In this document: piece by piece, positions 7,221 through 15,767 of the stretch
How the letters are laid out: every line of letters begins with the position of its first letter
How positions within the stretch are numbered: position 1 is the first letter of the stretch
Origin: an uncultured Cytophagales bacterium
Lineage (GTDB): Bacteria > Bacteroidota > Bacteroidia > Cytophagales > Thermonemataceae
NCBI GenBank assembly: GCA_937911505.1
Contig: CALEMF010000014.1
Coordinates: forward strand, 175,004 to 239,003
Direction of reading: 5' to 3'
DNA: 64,000 nucleotides
The notes under the pieces: generated by a model
Told to the model about the DNA's origin: nothing
Database searches by the model: none
Seen by the model: the letters and a program-made list of their open reading frames with translations, nothing else
Position numbers and translations under genes: made by a program

Positions 7221-8627
7221 CTAGTAGCGTATCAGTCTACCTCGCTTTGCTAAAAGCTTTTTATCTTTATAAACCACCTCTCCGTTTAAAATAACTGCTT
7301 CTATTCCCTTAGAAAATTGATTTGGATTCGCTACAGTAGCTACTGCATCAATTTCTTTAGGATCAAAAATGGTAATATCTGCCTTATTGCCTGTAGCGAT
7401 ACTTCCTCGATCGTTCAGGGCGGGCCGCATTAAGTTACTAGGGAGTGTAGTAATTTTTGTTAATATTTGTGCCATGGTCAGACCAATCTTCTGACCGTGT
7501 TGAATAAAAGTGGCAAAGCAGCCTGCACCTCTTGGATGATTATTAGCAACGGGCTCTTTTTCAATACCTCCATCAGAGGCAACCATACAGAAGTCTGTCT
7601 TTAAAGCCAAATCAACTGTCTTATCAAGTGGCATCGTGCCTGGTGGTACCGCTACTAGCAGCCCTTGTCTTGTACGATAACGCCGGAAAGAAGCCTCTGT
7701 AAGTTTTTCACCAGTACCCACTACAGCTAAGTCTTTGTAAGTAATCTTGAATCGCTCTTGCCAACCTGGATCAAAACGCTTTGAAGCCAAATAGGTAGCC
7801 CAGTAACTGTAAGGATATACACAGGCCGTAATATCCAGCTTTTCTTCTCTAGCGCGTTCAATCATCGCTAAGGCTTCGGCCATATGATAGGTACCTCCTG
7901 TAGAGTGTAAATGTGCGATGTGTACTCTTACACCTGTATCTTTTGCTAACTGAATGGCCTCTTGTACGCCTTTTAACTCTGTATTTTCTGCTGAATACCG
8001 TAAGTGTAGAGAAAGCGGGCGATTGTACTTGCAAGCTAGTTTTGCGTACCCTAGCATCTCACTGTAAGGAGTAGGCTGGTACTCGATACTATGGCAAACA
8101 CCTAAGGCGCCCTCATCCAAGCATTTTTCTACTTGTCGGAAGCGACCCGCCAATGTATTTTGCTGAAAACGCACAAGCATCACAAATACGCCTCCTCCAT
8201 AATTTACATAATGAGGACGAGCACCAAAATATTGGTGCCATCCTTGGGTATCAGCCATACAACCGTGCATCTGCAGTACTGTGGTGAGTCCATCACCCAG
8301 CTTGTATTTTTCAAAAGTCAGATAAGTTTGTTTAGGGTTACTTGCGTTATCAGCTAGAATATCTATAAAGCCCGGGCTGACCACCTTTCCTGTAGCATCT
8401 AAAATTTGCTTCCCCGTAATGGCTTCTTTACTAAGTACGATACGATTTTTTTGGGTAATGCCTACATTAACCGACCGAAGACTCCCCTTAGTGAATACAC
8501 TACCATTCTGAATGACTATCTTATAGTCGTCCGCTGGATTGGAGGCTAACAAGGAAGGTTGCAATGAAGTAGCTACCCCCATAACACTCAAGCGCTTGAT
8601 CGCCTCCCTGCGAGAAATATGCTCCAT
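7221..8627 (-). CDS. D-aminoacylase-like amidohydrolase, Tat-type signal, HxH ligands missing
   Basis: A 468-residue amidohydrolase-superfamily protein of the N-acyl-D-amino-acid deacylase type. The N-terminus SRREAIKRLSVMG resembles a twin-arginine signal, implying export of a folded metalloprotein. Family landmarks: GCMADT (Cys ligand region), HSIEYQPTPYSEM, HLRYSAENT, HIAHLHSTGG, SDGGIEKE with Asp, and HPRGAGCFATF. The usual HxH after the first strand (GFIDxHTH) is replaced by GFIDILADNASN, so two metal ligands are lost while the Cys, two His and the Asp remain. It may work with one metal, or have changed function. The substrate cannot be read from sequence. No clear promoter was found. 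Confidence 0.82.
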   Translation of the reverse strand: MEHISRREAIKRLSVMGVATSLQPSLLASNPADDYKIVIQNGSVFTKGSLRSVNVGITQKNRIVLSKEAITGKQILDATGKVVSPGFIDILADNASNPKQTYLTFEKYKLGDGLTTVLQMHGCMADTQGWHQYFGARPHYVNYGGGVFVMLVRFQQNTLAGRFRQVEKCLDEGALGVCHSIEYQPTPYSEMLGYAKLACKYNRPLSLHLRYSAENTELKGVQEAIQLAKDTGVRVHIAHLHSTGGTYHMAEALAMIERAREEKLDITACVYPYSYWATYLASKRFDPGWQERFKITYKDLAVVGTGEKLTEASFRRYRTRQGLLVAVPPGTMPLDKTVDLALKTDFCMVASDGGIEKEPVANNHPRGAGCFATFIQHGQKIGLTMAQILTKITTLPSNLMRPALNDRGSIATGNKADITIFDPKEIDAVATVANPNQFSKGIEAVILNGEVVYKDKKLLAKRGRLIRY

Positions 8628-8770
8628 ATATACTTCCTTTAGATTAAAGAAGTAAATTAATAAATAATTTGAAGAAATAACCTTTAATGAGAGGAAGCAC
8701 TTAGTGATTACATAAAGTTTTCAGAGGCTCTTTTTCTCTTAACTCACTTAAAGGCATTAAAATACCCTTC

Positions 8771-10864
8771 TCAACTTAGTACATTGTAAGTAGCCCAAGC
8801 TGCTACATAAGCAAGTACTGTCATATATACAAACTGTAGAATAGGATACTTCCAAGACTTGGTCTCCTTCTGGACGACGGCCAGTGTACTCATACATTGC
8901 ATCGCAAAAGCGTAGAAGATGAGTAAAGAAGCGCCTAGTGCTAATGTATACATAGGCTCCCCCGTAACAGGGTCTTTAGCGCGTGCTAAATGTTGTGTGA
9001 CTGTGAGCTCATCTTCTGAGCCAATACTATAAATGGTTGCCATTGTCCCTACAAAAACTTCGCGCGCTGCAAAGGACGTGATAAGCGCTATACCTATACG
9101 CCAATCATAGCCTAAAGGTGCTACAACAGGTTCTATCACACGACCTAGGTGTCCTGCATAGGATTGTTCTAATTGTACAGACGCAATTTTATTCGCTAGT
9201 TCATCTGTCGAAAGTGAAGGATTGTCTTTTTTTACTTCATCAGCAATCTGCGTTCTTGAACCATCTGGACTATAATAAGCTAATATCCAAAGCACTACAG
9301 AAATAAGCACAATGATTTTACCTGCTTCCCAGACAAAGGTTTTCGACTTTTCGTACATCGTCATTCCCACGTTTTTCCATCGCGGTATACGATAGTTGGG
9401 TAACTCCATAATGAAATAGCTTTTACCCTTAGCCTTTACAATAAATTTGAAGACAAATGCTACAATAAGCGCCATTGCTAAACCCAACAAGTATAGCCCC
9501 ATAAGCACTAATCCTCTTAAGTCAAAAATACCTGCTATTTGTTGTTTAGGAATTACAAGTCCAATAATTACAGTGTAAATAGGAAGTCGTGCTGAACAAC
9601 TCATAAGAGGGGTCACCATGATGGTAATAAAGCGTTCTTTCCAATTGTCTATATTACGTGCAGACATAATCGCTGGAATAGCACAAGCTATCCCAGAGAT
9701 AAGAGGAACTACACTTCTTCCATTTAAGCCAAACTTTTGCATGAGCTTATCCATCAGTAGCATGACTCGCGTCATATAGCCCGTCTCCTCAAGGATAGCA
9801 ATGATCCCAAATAAAATGGCTATCTGAGGCACAAATACCACTACTCCCCCTATGCCTGCTAAGATACCGTCTGTAAATAAATCTGTAAGTGGTGTATCAG
9901 GGAGTTGTTCATTTAGACTCGTGCCAACCCATGCAAACAGTTGTTCTATCCATTGAATAGGGTAATCGGCAATAGTATAAATCGCCTGAAACATCAAAAA
10001 TAAGATGGAGAAAAAGATTAAATACCCCCCTACTGGATGGAGAAAAAGTATATCTAACTCTTTATTCAACACTACTTCACTACCATCGCCTTCCTTCTTT
10101 TTAATACTATTAGTAGTAATTTCATTAATGAGTTCGTATCGCTGAACTGTTTCTTTTGATTGTGCAGGTAAGCTCTTAAATCCGTGTTGTAAACTAAGGC
10201 GCTCTAAGCTGTTCTTATTCTCTTCCGATAGAAATGATAGTTTCTCGAAGTGGTGTATTAAGAGTAAAGCCCAGTAAGTATTTTTCAATTTGTATTTCTC
10301 TTGCACCTCTTTCAAGAGAGCAGGCGTTACATCATCAGAAGACCAAAGCGATTGGGTAGGGCGATGGTCTTTGGGTGAGGTGAGTTGTTGCTCTAAGGTA
10401 GCTAATCCTTCCTCCGTGCGGGCGTTAGTAAATACAATGGTTGTATTGAAAGCTTTCTCAAGTACCTCTTTATCAAAGTGAAGCCCTGCTTTTTTAGCAG
10501 CATCGATCAGGTTAAAGACCAATATAGTAGGAATGCCCAAGTCGTGTAATTGGGTAAAAAGAAGCAGATTTCTCTTGAGATTAGAAGCATCTACTACTAC
10601 TACGAGTAAATCAGGGTGCTCAGGATGCTCTTTATCTAAAAGTACTTCCAATACAACCTCTTCTTCTAGAGATTTGGGATATAAGCTATAGGTGCCAGGA
10701 AGGTCTGTAATACTAACTTTTTGCTGGTTAGGTAGGTGACAAGTACCCACTTTTTTCTCTATGGTGACTCCAGGGAAATTACCCACCTTTTGGTTCATAC
10801 CGGTTAGGTAATTAAATATAGAAGTCTTGCCCGCATTAGGGTTTCCCAAAAGCGCTACTTTCAT
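8771..10864 (-). CDS. feoB: Ferrous iron transporter FeoB
   Basis: A 697-residue inner-membrane Fe(II) permease. The N-terminal G domain shows G1 GNPNAGKTS (7-15), G3 DLPGTYS and G4 NLID. A helical GDI-like spacer (about 170-260) leads to a C-terminal membrane domain with repeated Gate segments containing GVVVFVPQIA and SCSARLPIYTVI, the latter including the conserved Cys. The length matches the full-size protein. feoA lies 38 bases upstream on the same strand, forming the normal feoAB operon; there is no feoC. It imports ferrous iron under low-oxygen or reducing conditions. Fur control is likely by analogy, but I could not identify a Fur box. Confidence 0.97.
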   Translation of the reverse strand: MKVALLGNPNAGKTSIFNYLTGMNQKVGNFPGVTIEKKVGTCHLPNQQKVSITDLPGTYSLYPKSLEEEVVLEVLLDKEHPEHPDLLVVVVDASNLKRNLLLFTQLHDLGIPTILVFNLIDAAKKAGLHFDKEVLEKAFNTTIVFTNARTEEGLATLEQQLTSPKDHRPTQSLWSSDDVTPALLKEVQEKYKLKNTYWALLLIHHFEKLSFLSEENKNSLERLSLQHGFKSLPAQSKETVQRYELINEITTNSIKKKEGDGSEVVLNKELDILFLHPVGGYLIFFSILFLMFQAIYTIADYPIQWIEQLFAWVGTSLNEQLPDTPLTDLFTDGILAGIGGVVVFVPQIAILFGIIAILEETGYMTRVMLLMDKLMQKFGLNGRSVVPLISGIACAIPAIMSARNIDNWKERFITIMVTPLMSCSARLPIYTVIIGLVIPKQQIAGIFDLRGLVLMGLYLLGLAMALIVAFVFKFIVKAKGKSYFIMELPNYRIPRWKNVGMTMYEKSKTFVWEAGKIIVLISVVLWILAYYSPDGSRTQIADEVKKDNPSLSTDELANKIASVQLEQSYAGHLGRVIEPVVAPLGYDWRIGIALITSFAAREVFVGTMATIYSIGSEDELTVTQHLARAKDPVTGEPMYTLALGASLLIFYAFAMQCMSTLAVVQKETKSWKYPILQFVYMTVLAYVAAWATYNVLS

Positions 10865-10902
10865 GTGGTCATATCGTTAAGCTTGAGAAATAAAGAGAGG
10901 CC

Positions 10903-11127
10903 TTATTGAACCAAGACAGTATGGGCTTCTCGGCGTCGCAGAGAGAGCTGATAATCTGCTACACGAATACAGATAGGGTCACCAAAAGGCGCTTTTTGCG
11001 TTACTTCTACTTCTGCATTAGGCAGACAGCCCATTTCTAGTAGTTTTAGAGAAATTTCTTCATTTTGAAATTCCTTAATGGTTCCTTTTTCTCCTACTTG
11101 TAAATCCGCTATGCTTTTTATATACAT
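10903..11127 (-). CDS. feoA: Ferrous iron transport accessory protein FeoA
   Basis: A 74-residue SH3-like protein (SIADLQVGEKGTIKEF, LLEMGCLPNAEVEV, then ICIRVADYQLSLRRREA) that matches FeoA throughout. FeoA is a small cytoplasmic partner needed for FeoB-dependent Fe(II) uptake, probably by contacting its G domain. It is the first gene of the feoAB pair, 38 bases ahead of feoB, and its leader faces the M23 peptidase gene. The size is exactly that of family members. Confidence 0.93.
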   Translation of the reverse strand: MYIKSIADLQVGEKGTIKEFQNEEISLKLLEMGCLPNAEVEVTQKAPFGDPICIRVADYQLSLRRREAHTVLVQ

Positions 11128-11274
11128 CTTTATTTAGACTCGTTTTAAATAGAATGGTAAGTTAGCCTATAAACCTAAATTTTACAAAAGGTGTTTCTCA
11201 AAAAGCAGATATATTTTCGTTCAGTGTTCGTTATTTTACTTACTTTTCTGAAATTAGCCTAAACAAATACTGCC

Positions 11275-11988
11275 TTGAAAGACCTTACACAATTTTATAA
11301 AGTATTGCAGCAACAGCAATCCACCTTTAGTTCTGTTCTGCCTTTTAGCTTGCGCGATGAGGACATAATGGTAATTGACCTATCTGTGAATAAGGATAAC
11401 CCACTCGCTGAAATTGATTTGCAAGATACTGCTTTACTTACTGGTTTGTTATTTCAACAATTACAAGCCGCTAACGCACGAGCGGCTGTAGGCGGTTATT
11501 TGGAGCACCGCACTATTTATGCACGTAGTCAAAACTTTGATAATGAGGGAGAGCCTAGGCGTATACATTTAGGCATTGATGTGTGGACAAAAGCTCACAC
11601 TCCTGTTATAGCACCTCTACCCGCTACAATACATAGTTTTCAAAACAATGCTGGTTTTGGTAACTACGGTCCTACCATTATTCTTGAGCATCATATCGCT
11701 CCTTATACTTTTTATACGCTTTATGGTCATTTATCAATGGCTTCGCTCGAAGGAAAAATAGAGGGGACTACCATTGCACAAGGCGAGGCATTTGCCACTA
11801 TAGGCAACTACCCAGAAAATGGCGACTGGCCGCCTCACCTCCATTTTCAGTTAATTACAGACCTTCTGGGGCAAAAGGGTGACTTTATAGGAGTTTGTGC
11901 TGTTTCGCAAGTAGCCTATTACCAGAAGATTTGCCCCGATCCCAATTTGATTCTCGGAATCCCTCAGCTTCCTATAAATTTGCCTTGA
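11275..11988 (+). CDS. M23-family (LytM-type) metallopeptidase without a visible signal peptide
   Basis: A 237-residue protein whose second half is an M23 zinc peptidase domain: HLGID (H98, D102), the YTLYGHLS strand and HLHF (H188, H190) give the full zinc set. M23 enzymes normally cut peptidoglycan cross-links outside the cytoplasm, yet the N-terminus (KDLTQFYKVLQQQQSTF) is polar with no signal or membrane segment. The domain resembles the M23 module embedded in some cytoplasmic phosphotransferase-aminotransferase fusions. The start codon is TTG at 11275; the next in-frame ATG would remove conserved-looking N-terminal sequence. Export route and substrate are open. Confidence 0.82.
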   Translation: MKDLTQFYKVLQQQQSTFSSVLPFSLRDEDIMVIDLSVNKDNPLAEIDLQDTALLTGLLFQQLQAANARAAVGGYLEHRTIYARSQNFDNEGEPRRIHLGIDVWTKAHTPVIAPLPATIHSFQNNAGFGNYGPTIILEHHIAPYTFYTLYGHLSMASLEGKIEGTTIAQGEAFATIGNYPENGDWPPHLHFQLITDLLGQKGDFIGVCAVSQVAYYQKICPDPNLILGIPQLPINLP

Positions 11989-12100
11989 GAATTTCACTCG
12001 TTTTTAAAATATCCGTATATTTAGGCTAAATGTGCCAATAAAATTTGCGCACCTTACTAAGCGCTAGCTGATAATCAACTAAATACAAATATCTAACTGT

Positions 12101-14212
12101 ATGGCAGATACTTCCGAATTAAAGCAAAACTTTCTCGATAGCTGTCTTAATGGGCACGTAGAAGACGTGTTGAAATACCTAGAGCGAGGAGTGAATGTGA
12201 ACATTACTGATACCCTTGGAAGAACCGCCCTGATGCTTGCTTGCCTACGACCTAGTAATGGTCAAGTAATTACAATTCTCCTACAGAACGACATCAACGT
12301 GTATGCGTTAGATAAGGAAGGTAACTCGGCCCTTGATTATGCGCGCCAAAATAATAACCTAGAAGCAGAGAAGCTACTTAGGCAAAGTCATCCTGATAAG
12401 CAAGAGCCCTTGCCTAATGGTGTAAAGAGTTATGATCCTAGTATTGGTCATTACGTACCTAAACAACAAAGTAACGTAGACGAACTGCTTGAGCAAAGAG
12501 CCTTAGAGGCGGTTATTGCTACCTGTGACGAGTTTAAATCTTTAGAAGGAACACATAGGCCTTTTGTATATTTTAAGAAGTCAGAAGCGCTCTTTCAATT
12601 AGGTAGGCATCAAGAAGCGGTAAAGGTGCTTCATATTACGAAACAAATATTCAACGAGATTTATGGCGACTTCGAATCGAATCGTAGTTGGTCGAAGGAA
12701 GTAAAAGAGCTTTACCTCAAGATTATTTCTATTCAGGCAGATATTGACCGTCATCAAGGAGGGCAAGCCCTTTGGTTGTACAATGAAGCGTATCAACTTT
12801 CTACGGAACCAGAGCAAAAGTACGAATTCAAGCAGTTAAGAGACGAGATGTATGCACGCATGGTACGCAGTTTTGACTACGATCGGGATAAAAAAGTAGC
12901 CTTGATAGAGGAGAACTTGCCCTTCTTTGAGCCTAATTACATCTTACCACTTCTCATAGACGACTTGGGTAATCTAGAGTTTCCAGAAGGTATTCCTCAA
13001 AAAAAGACACTTTATGTAGTACACCCTCATCACAATCGTACCTTTTTCCCTTACAAGGGAGCACTATATGCTTTATTCAATGCTAAACTCAATGAGCTAC
13101 TTAATCTAGTACAAGCTTTAGGCGCAATACATATTAAAATAGAGTATCTACAAGGGCACAGCCATCTGCAACAAGCACAAGATCCTGTATTTGATGACAA
13201 GCAAAAAGATAAAAAAGGACAGAATAAGGATACTAGTAACTTCGTCATTGAGCAGCAGTTCAACCCAGTACACAAAGTACATCTGCCTGCTCAGATGATT
13301 TGGTATAATCATCGTCCTGAATGGCAAAATCTTGCCAAGCAACGCTTGCAAGGATCGCTCGCTAATGCAGAGATCTTACTCTCTACCGAGAATATCATCT
13401 TAATTCCAGCACACGAGATTGAAGAAATTGAGGAAGAACTACAAGAACTGGTGAGTTTTGGATACGAGAGAAGTGGTGGGCGCTCCAAAAAACGTGGTAA
13501 GAAGGCTGCCAAAGAAGAGGAAGAAAAAGCTTTTACCTTAGAAAGGACCGCACAAGAAAAAATTGTTTGCAAAGTGAGTATTGCTTTCGAGGCAAAAGAA
13601 AAACTCACTAAGGAAGTAGAGCCTGGTATATTTACTAATCTAAATATTGAGATTCCCCGCTTTACAGAAACGCGTGAAGAAGTGGACAGCGACGCTGTTT
13701 TAAAGAAAAAAAATAAAAACAACCTCTTTGAGAAACAGGCCAAAGAATCTATTGAGTACTCCAATAATAAAATAGAGCAAAAACAACCGAGCCATACCTC
13801 TTCTGTACGCCAAAATATTCTCGTTGATGAAGCTACCAGCACCAAAACTGATGAGAAGGAAGTAGTAAAAGTAGAGGATAAAAAAGAAGTGAAAGAGACA
13901 AAGGTTGTAAAAAAAGAAACTAAAAAAACGACCCCTAAAGAGGAAGCAACTGTAAAAAGAGAGCGTGAGGTAAAGTTGAAAGAAGTTGACTTAAAAGAGA
14001 AGCTACCTAAAAAAGATGCCGTTAGTGGCGACATAGATGAACTTACCCAAGAAGAACGTTACTATTATGAAATGCTCCAACACGCTTATCAAGACGGTAA
14101 TATCTCAGACGACGTCAGAAAAGTACTTGAAAGAAGACGTTCCCGCTTCAAAATTTCCCTTGAGCGTGCCAGTGAAATTGAAAAAATGATGTTAGAGAGG
14201 AAATCCTTATAG
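12101..14212 (+). CDS. Large ankyrin-repeat protein with helical middle and charged tail
   Basis: A 703-residue cytoplasmic protein. Residues about 8-98 form two to three ankyrin repeats (GRTALMLACLRP, then GNSALDYARQNNNLEAEKLL). Residues about 125-260 are helical and TPR-like. Residues about 265-460 form a mixed domain I do not recognise, containing KTLYVVHPHHNRTFFPYKG. A highly charged Lys/Glu/Thr-rich stretch (about 550-650) precedes a C-terminal helix (LTQEERYYYEMLQHAY). Ankyrin repeats imply protein binding. The gene stands alone and nearly abuts a convergent TPR gene. Function is unknown. The tail could be a flexible linker or coiled coil. Confidence 0.72.
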   Translation: MADTSELKQNFLDSCLNGHVEDVLKYLERGVNVNITDTLGRTALMLACLRPSNGQVITILLQNDINVYALDKEGNSALDYARQNNNLEAEKLLRQSHPDKQEPLPNGVKSYDPSIGHYVPKQQSNVDELLEQRALEAVIATCDEFKSLEGTHRPFVYFKKSEALFQLGRHQEAVKVLHITKQIFNEIYGDFESNRSWSKEVKELYLKIISIQADIDRHQGGQALWLYNEAYQLSTEPEQKYEFKQLRDEMYARMVRSFDYDRDKKVALIEENLPFFEPNYILPLLIDDLGNLEFPEGIPQKKTLYVVHPHHNRTFFPYKGALYALFNAKLNELLNLVQALGAIHIKIEYLQGHSHLQQAQDPVFDDKQKDKKGQNKDTSNFVIEQQFNPVHKVHLPAQMIWYNHRPEWQNLAKQRLQGSLANAEILLSTENIILIPAHEIEEIEEELQELVSFGYERSGGRSKKRGKKAAKEEEEKAFTLERTAQEKIVCKVSIAFEAKEKLTKEVEPGIFTNLNIEIPRFTETREEVDSDAVLKKKNKNNLFEKQAKESIEYSNNKIEQKQPSHTSSVRQNILVDEATSTKTDEKEVVKVEDKKEVKETKVVKKETKKTTPKEEATVKREREVKLKEVDLKEKLPKKDAVSGDIDELTQEERYYYEMLQHAYQDGNISDDVRKVLERRRSRFKISLERASEIEKMMLERKSL

Positions 14213-14218
14213 TTTTTG

Positions 14219-14839
14219 TTAAAGACAATACTTCTTTACGAAGTCAGCGCTACTTTCTTTTCCTAGTTCGTAAGCCTTTGCCCAATCTTGGCAAGCTTTT
14301 TCTTTATAATCTTTTGCCCAGTAAAGGGCCGCTCTGTTGTAGTAGGCATCGGCTACTGTTGGTGCTAAGTCAATGGTTCTTGTAAAGTCTGCTAATGCTT
14401 TATCGTGCTGCTCTAACGCTACCTCTGCTAATCCTCTATTGAAATAAATACCAGCTACTTTACCATCGAGCTGAATCGCTTTGGAGTAATCTTTAATAGC
14501 ACCTTTATAGTCTTTCTGTAACCTTCTTTTTATTTCTCCACGATTGTTATACGCATCTGTAAATTGTGGATTCAATGTAATGGCTTTATCATAATCAAGG
14601 AGGGCTTGCTTTGACTTACCTATCGTTTCAAGGCAGTAAGCTCGATTGAAGTAAGTATCGGCCGCTGTACTATCAATACTGATTGCCTTTGTAAAAGCTT
14701 TTATGGCCAATGCGCAGTCTCCTTTGAGTACAGCGCTTTTCCCCTTTTCTACATATTGACTTGCTGTCTCTTCTGGCTGTCTACTTGCCTCACAGCCTAC
14801 TATATAAAATACTATGATTCCTATGATAAACTTTCTCAT
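14219..14839 (-). CDS. Tetratricopeptide-repeat lipoprotein
   Basis: A 206-residue protein with a lipoprotein signal (IVGC lipobox, Cys16) and about five consecutive TPR units, each ending in an aromatic/Ala pattern such as AIKAFTKAISID, ALLDYDKAITLNP and ALADFTRTIDLAP. Predicted to be anchored in a periplasm-facing membrane and to hold other proteins. It starts 2 bases after the desulfhydrase-like gene ends, so the two probably form one transcript. No specific partner can be named. Confidence 0.82.
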   Translation of the reverse strand: MRKFIIGIIVFYIVGCEASRQPEETASQYVEKGKSAVLKGDCALAIKAFTKAISIDSTAADTYFNRAYCLETIGKSKQALLDYDKAITLNPQFTDAYNNRGEIKRRLQKDYKGAIKDYSKAIQLDGKVAGIYFNRGLAEVALEQHDKALADFTRTIDLAPTVADAYYNRAALYWAKDYKEKACQDWAKAYELGKESSADFVKKYCL

Positions 14840-14841
14840 TG

Positions 14842-15717
14842 CTATGCATTTGTTCGTAAACCTCCTGTATGCACCGCCAAAATAACACTTTTTTTCTTGA
14901 AAAAACCCTGTTCTACTAGGTCAAATATTCCCCAAAACATCTTCCCAGTATATATAGGCTCAATAGGTATTTGATAGTTTTTTGAGAAGTCATTTACAAA
15001 TTCGCACAGTTTTTCTGGGCGTTTTGCATACCCACCAAAATGGTAGTCAAGTGCTATACGGTATTTTGCTTGCCAACCCAGCAGCTTTTCTTCATCATAA
15101 GCTTTTAGTAGTTGGTTTACATCATTGTATAAAAAATCTCCACCTTTTAACACGGCAAATCCCAGCGCTTGCTGAGTAGTTTTTAAGGAAGCAACCAAAC
15201 CAGCCAATGTCCCCCCTGTACCAACAGGCACACAAACTGTATCAAAAGGGAGGTCAATGTCGGTTAATATTTCTTTGCATCCTTCTACAGCGAGCACATT
15301 AGTACCGCCTTCAGGAATAAGGTAGAATGAGCCAAACTTTGCTTGTAACTCACTAATTACAAACGATGTGTGCTTTTGTCTGTAGGTGGTACGATTCATA
15401 TAATGCAACTCCATCCCGCAGACTTCTTTTGCGTATGCAAGTGTTTCATTTAAAGGTAAGGTCTTTTCTCCTCTGATGATACCAATGGTACGAAAGCCAC
15501 CTAGCTGCCCAGCACGGGCAGTAGCATAAATGTGGTTGGAATAGGCGCCACCAAAAGTCAGTAAAGTATGAAACTTACGTCTCTTTGCTTCTGTAAGATT
15601 ATACTTTAGTTTAAACCACTTATTTCCCGAAATTTGTGGGTGGATTTGGTCTGTACGCAATACCCACAACGTTATCTCTTGTTTTTCTAACCCTGTATTA
15701 GTGACTTGCTGTAACAT
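14842..15717 (-). CDS. PLP-dependent ACC deaminase / D-cysteine desulfhydrase family enzyme
   Basis: A 291-residue fold-type II PLP enzyme. The segment SGNKWFKLKYN (30-40) carries the PLP lysine, TFGGAYSNHIYATA binds the substrate carboxylate region, and PVGTGGTLAG binds the cofactor phosphate. Family members deaminate 1-aminocyclopropane-1-carboxylate or break down D-cysteine to pyruvate, ammonia and sulfide. In Bacteroidota the D-cysteine activity is more likely, but residues separating the two activities were not checked. It is slightly short for the family (usually 300-340). The gene diverges from rluA; the shared leader is only about 50 bases. Confidence 0.85.
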   Translation of the reverse strand: MLQQVTNTGLEKQEITLWVLRTDQIHPQISGNKWFKLKYNLTEAKRRKFHTLLTFGGAYSNHIYATARAGQLGGFRTIGIIRGEKTLPLNETLAYAKEVCGMELHYMNRTTYRQKHTSFVISELQAKFGSFYLIPEGGTNVLAVEGCKEILTDIDLPFDTVCVPVGTGGTLAGLVASLKTTQQALGFAVLKGGDFLYNDVNQLLKAYDEEKLLGWQAKYRIALDYHFGGYAKRPEKLCEFVNDFSKNYQIPIEPIYTGKMFWGIFDLVEQGFFKKKSVILAVHTGGLRTNA

Positions 15718-15736
15718 GTTTCCCTAAAATATTTCT

Positions 15737-15744
15737 TATCTTTG
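15737..15744 (+). promoter_or_regulatory. -7 promoter box of the rluA-sprE-PBP1A operon
   Basis: TATCTTTG is a perfect TAnnTTTG box 23 bases before the ATG at 15768. It sits within an 18-base segment (15732-15749) that recurs upstream of hemD. No convincing -33 element was seen. Confidence 0.5.
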
Positions 15745-15767
15745 TGCCTTTAAACGTTGGTAAAGTT

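Noticed and set aside
13309..14034. Long minus-strand frame rich in Ser, Phe and Val opposite the ankyrin protein
   Set aside because: It is the complement of the Lys/Glu-rich tail; composition is an artefact and it has no recognisable domain or promoter.
15744..15767. GTG start eight codons upstream of the chosen rluA start
   Set aside because: It lies on the -7 promoter box itself, so it cannot be transcribed as part of the leader.
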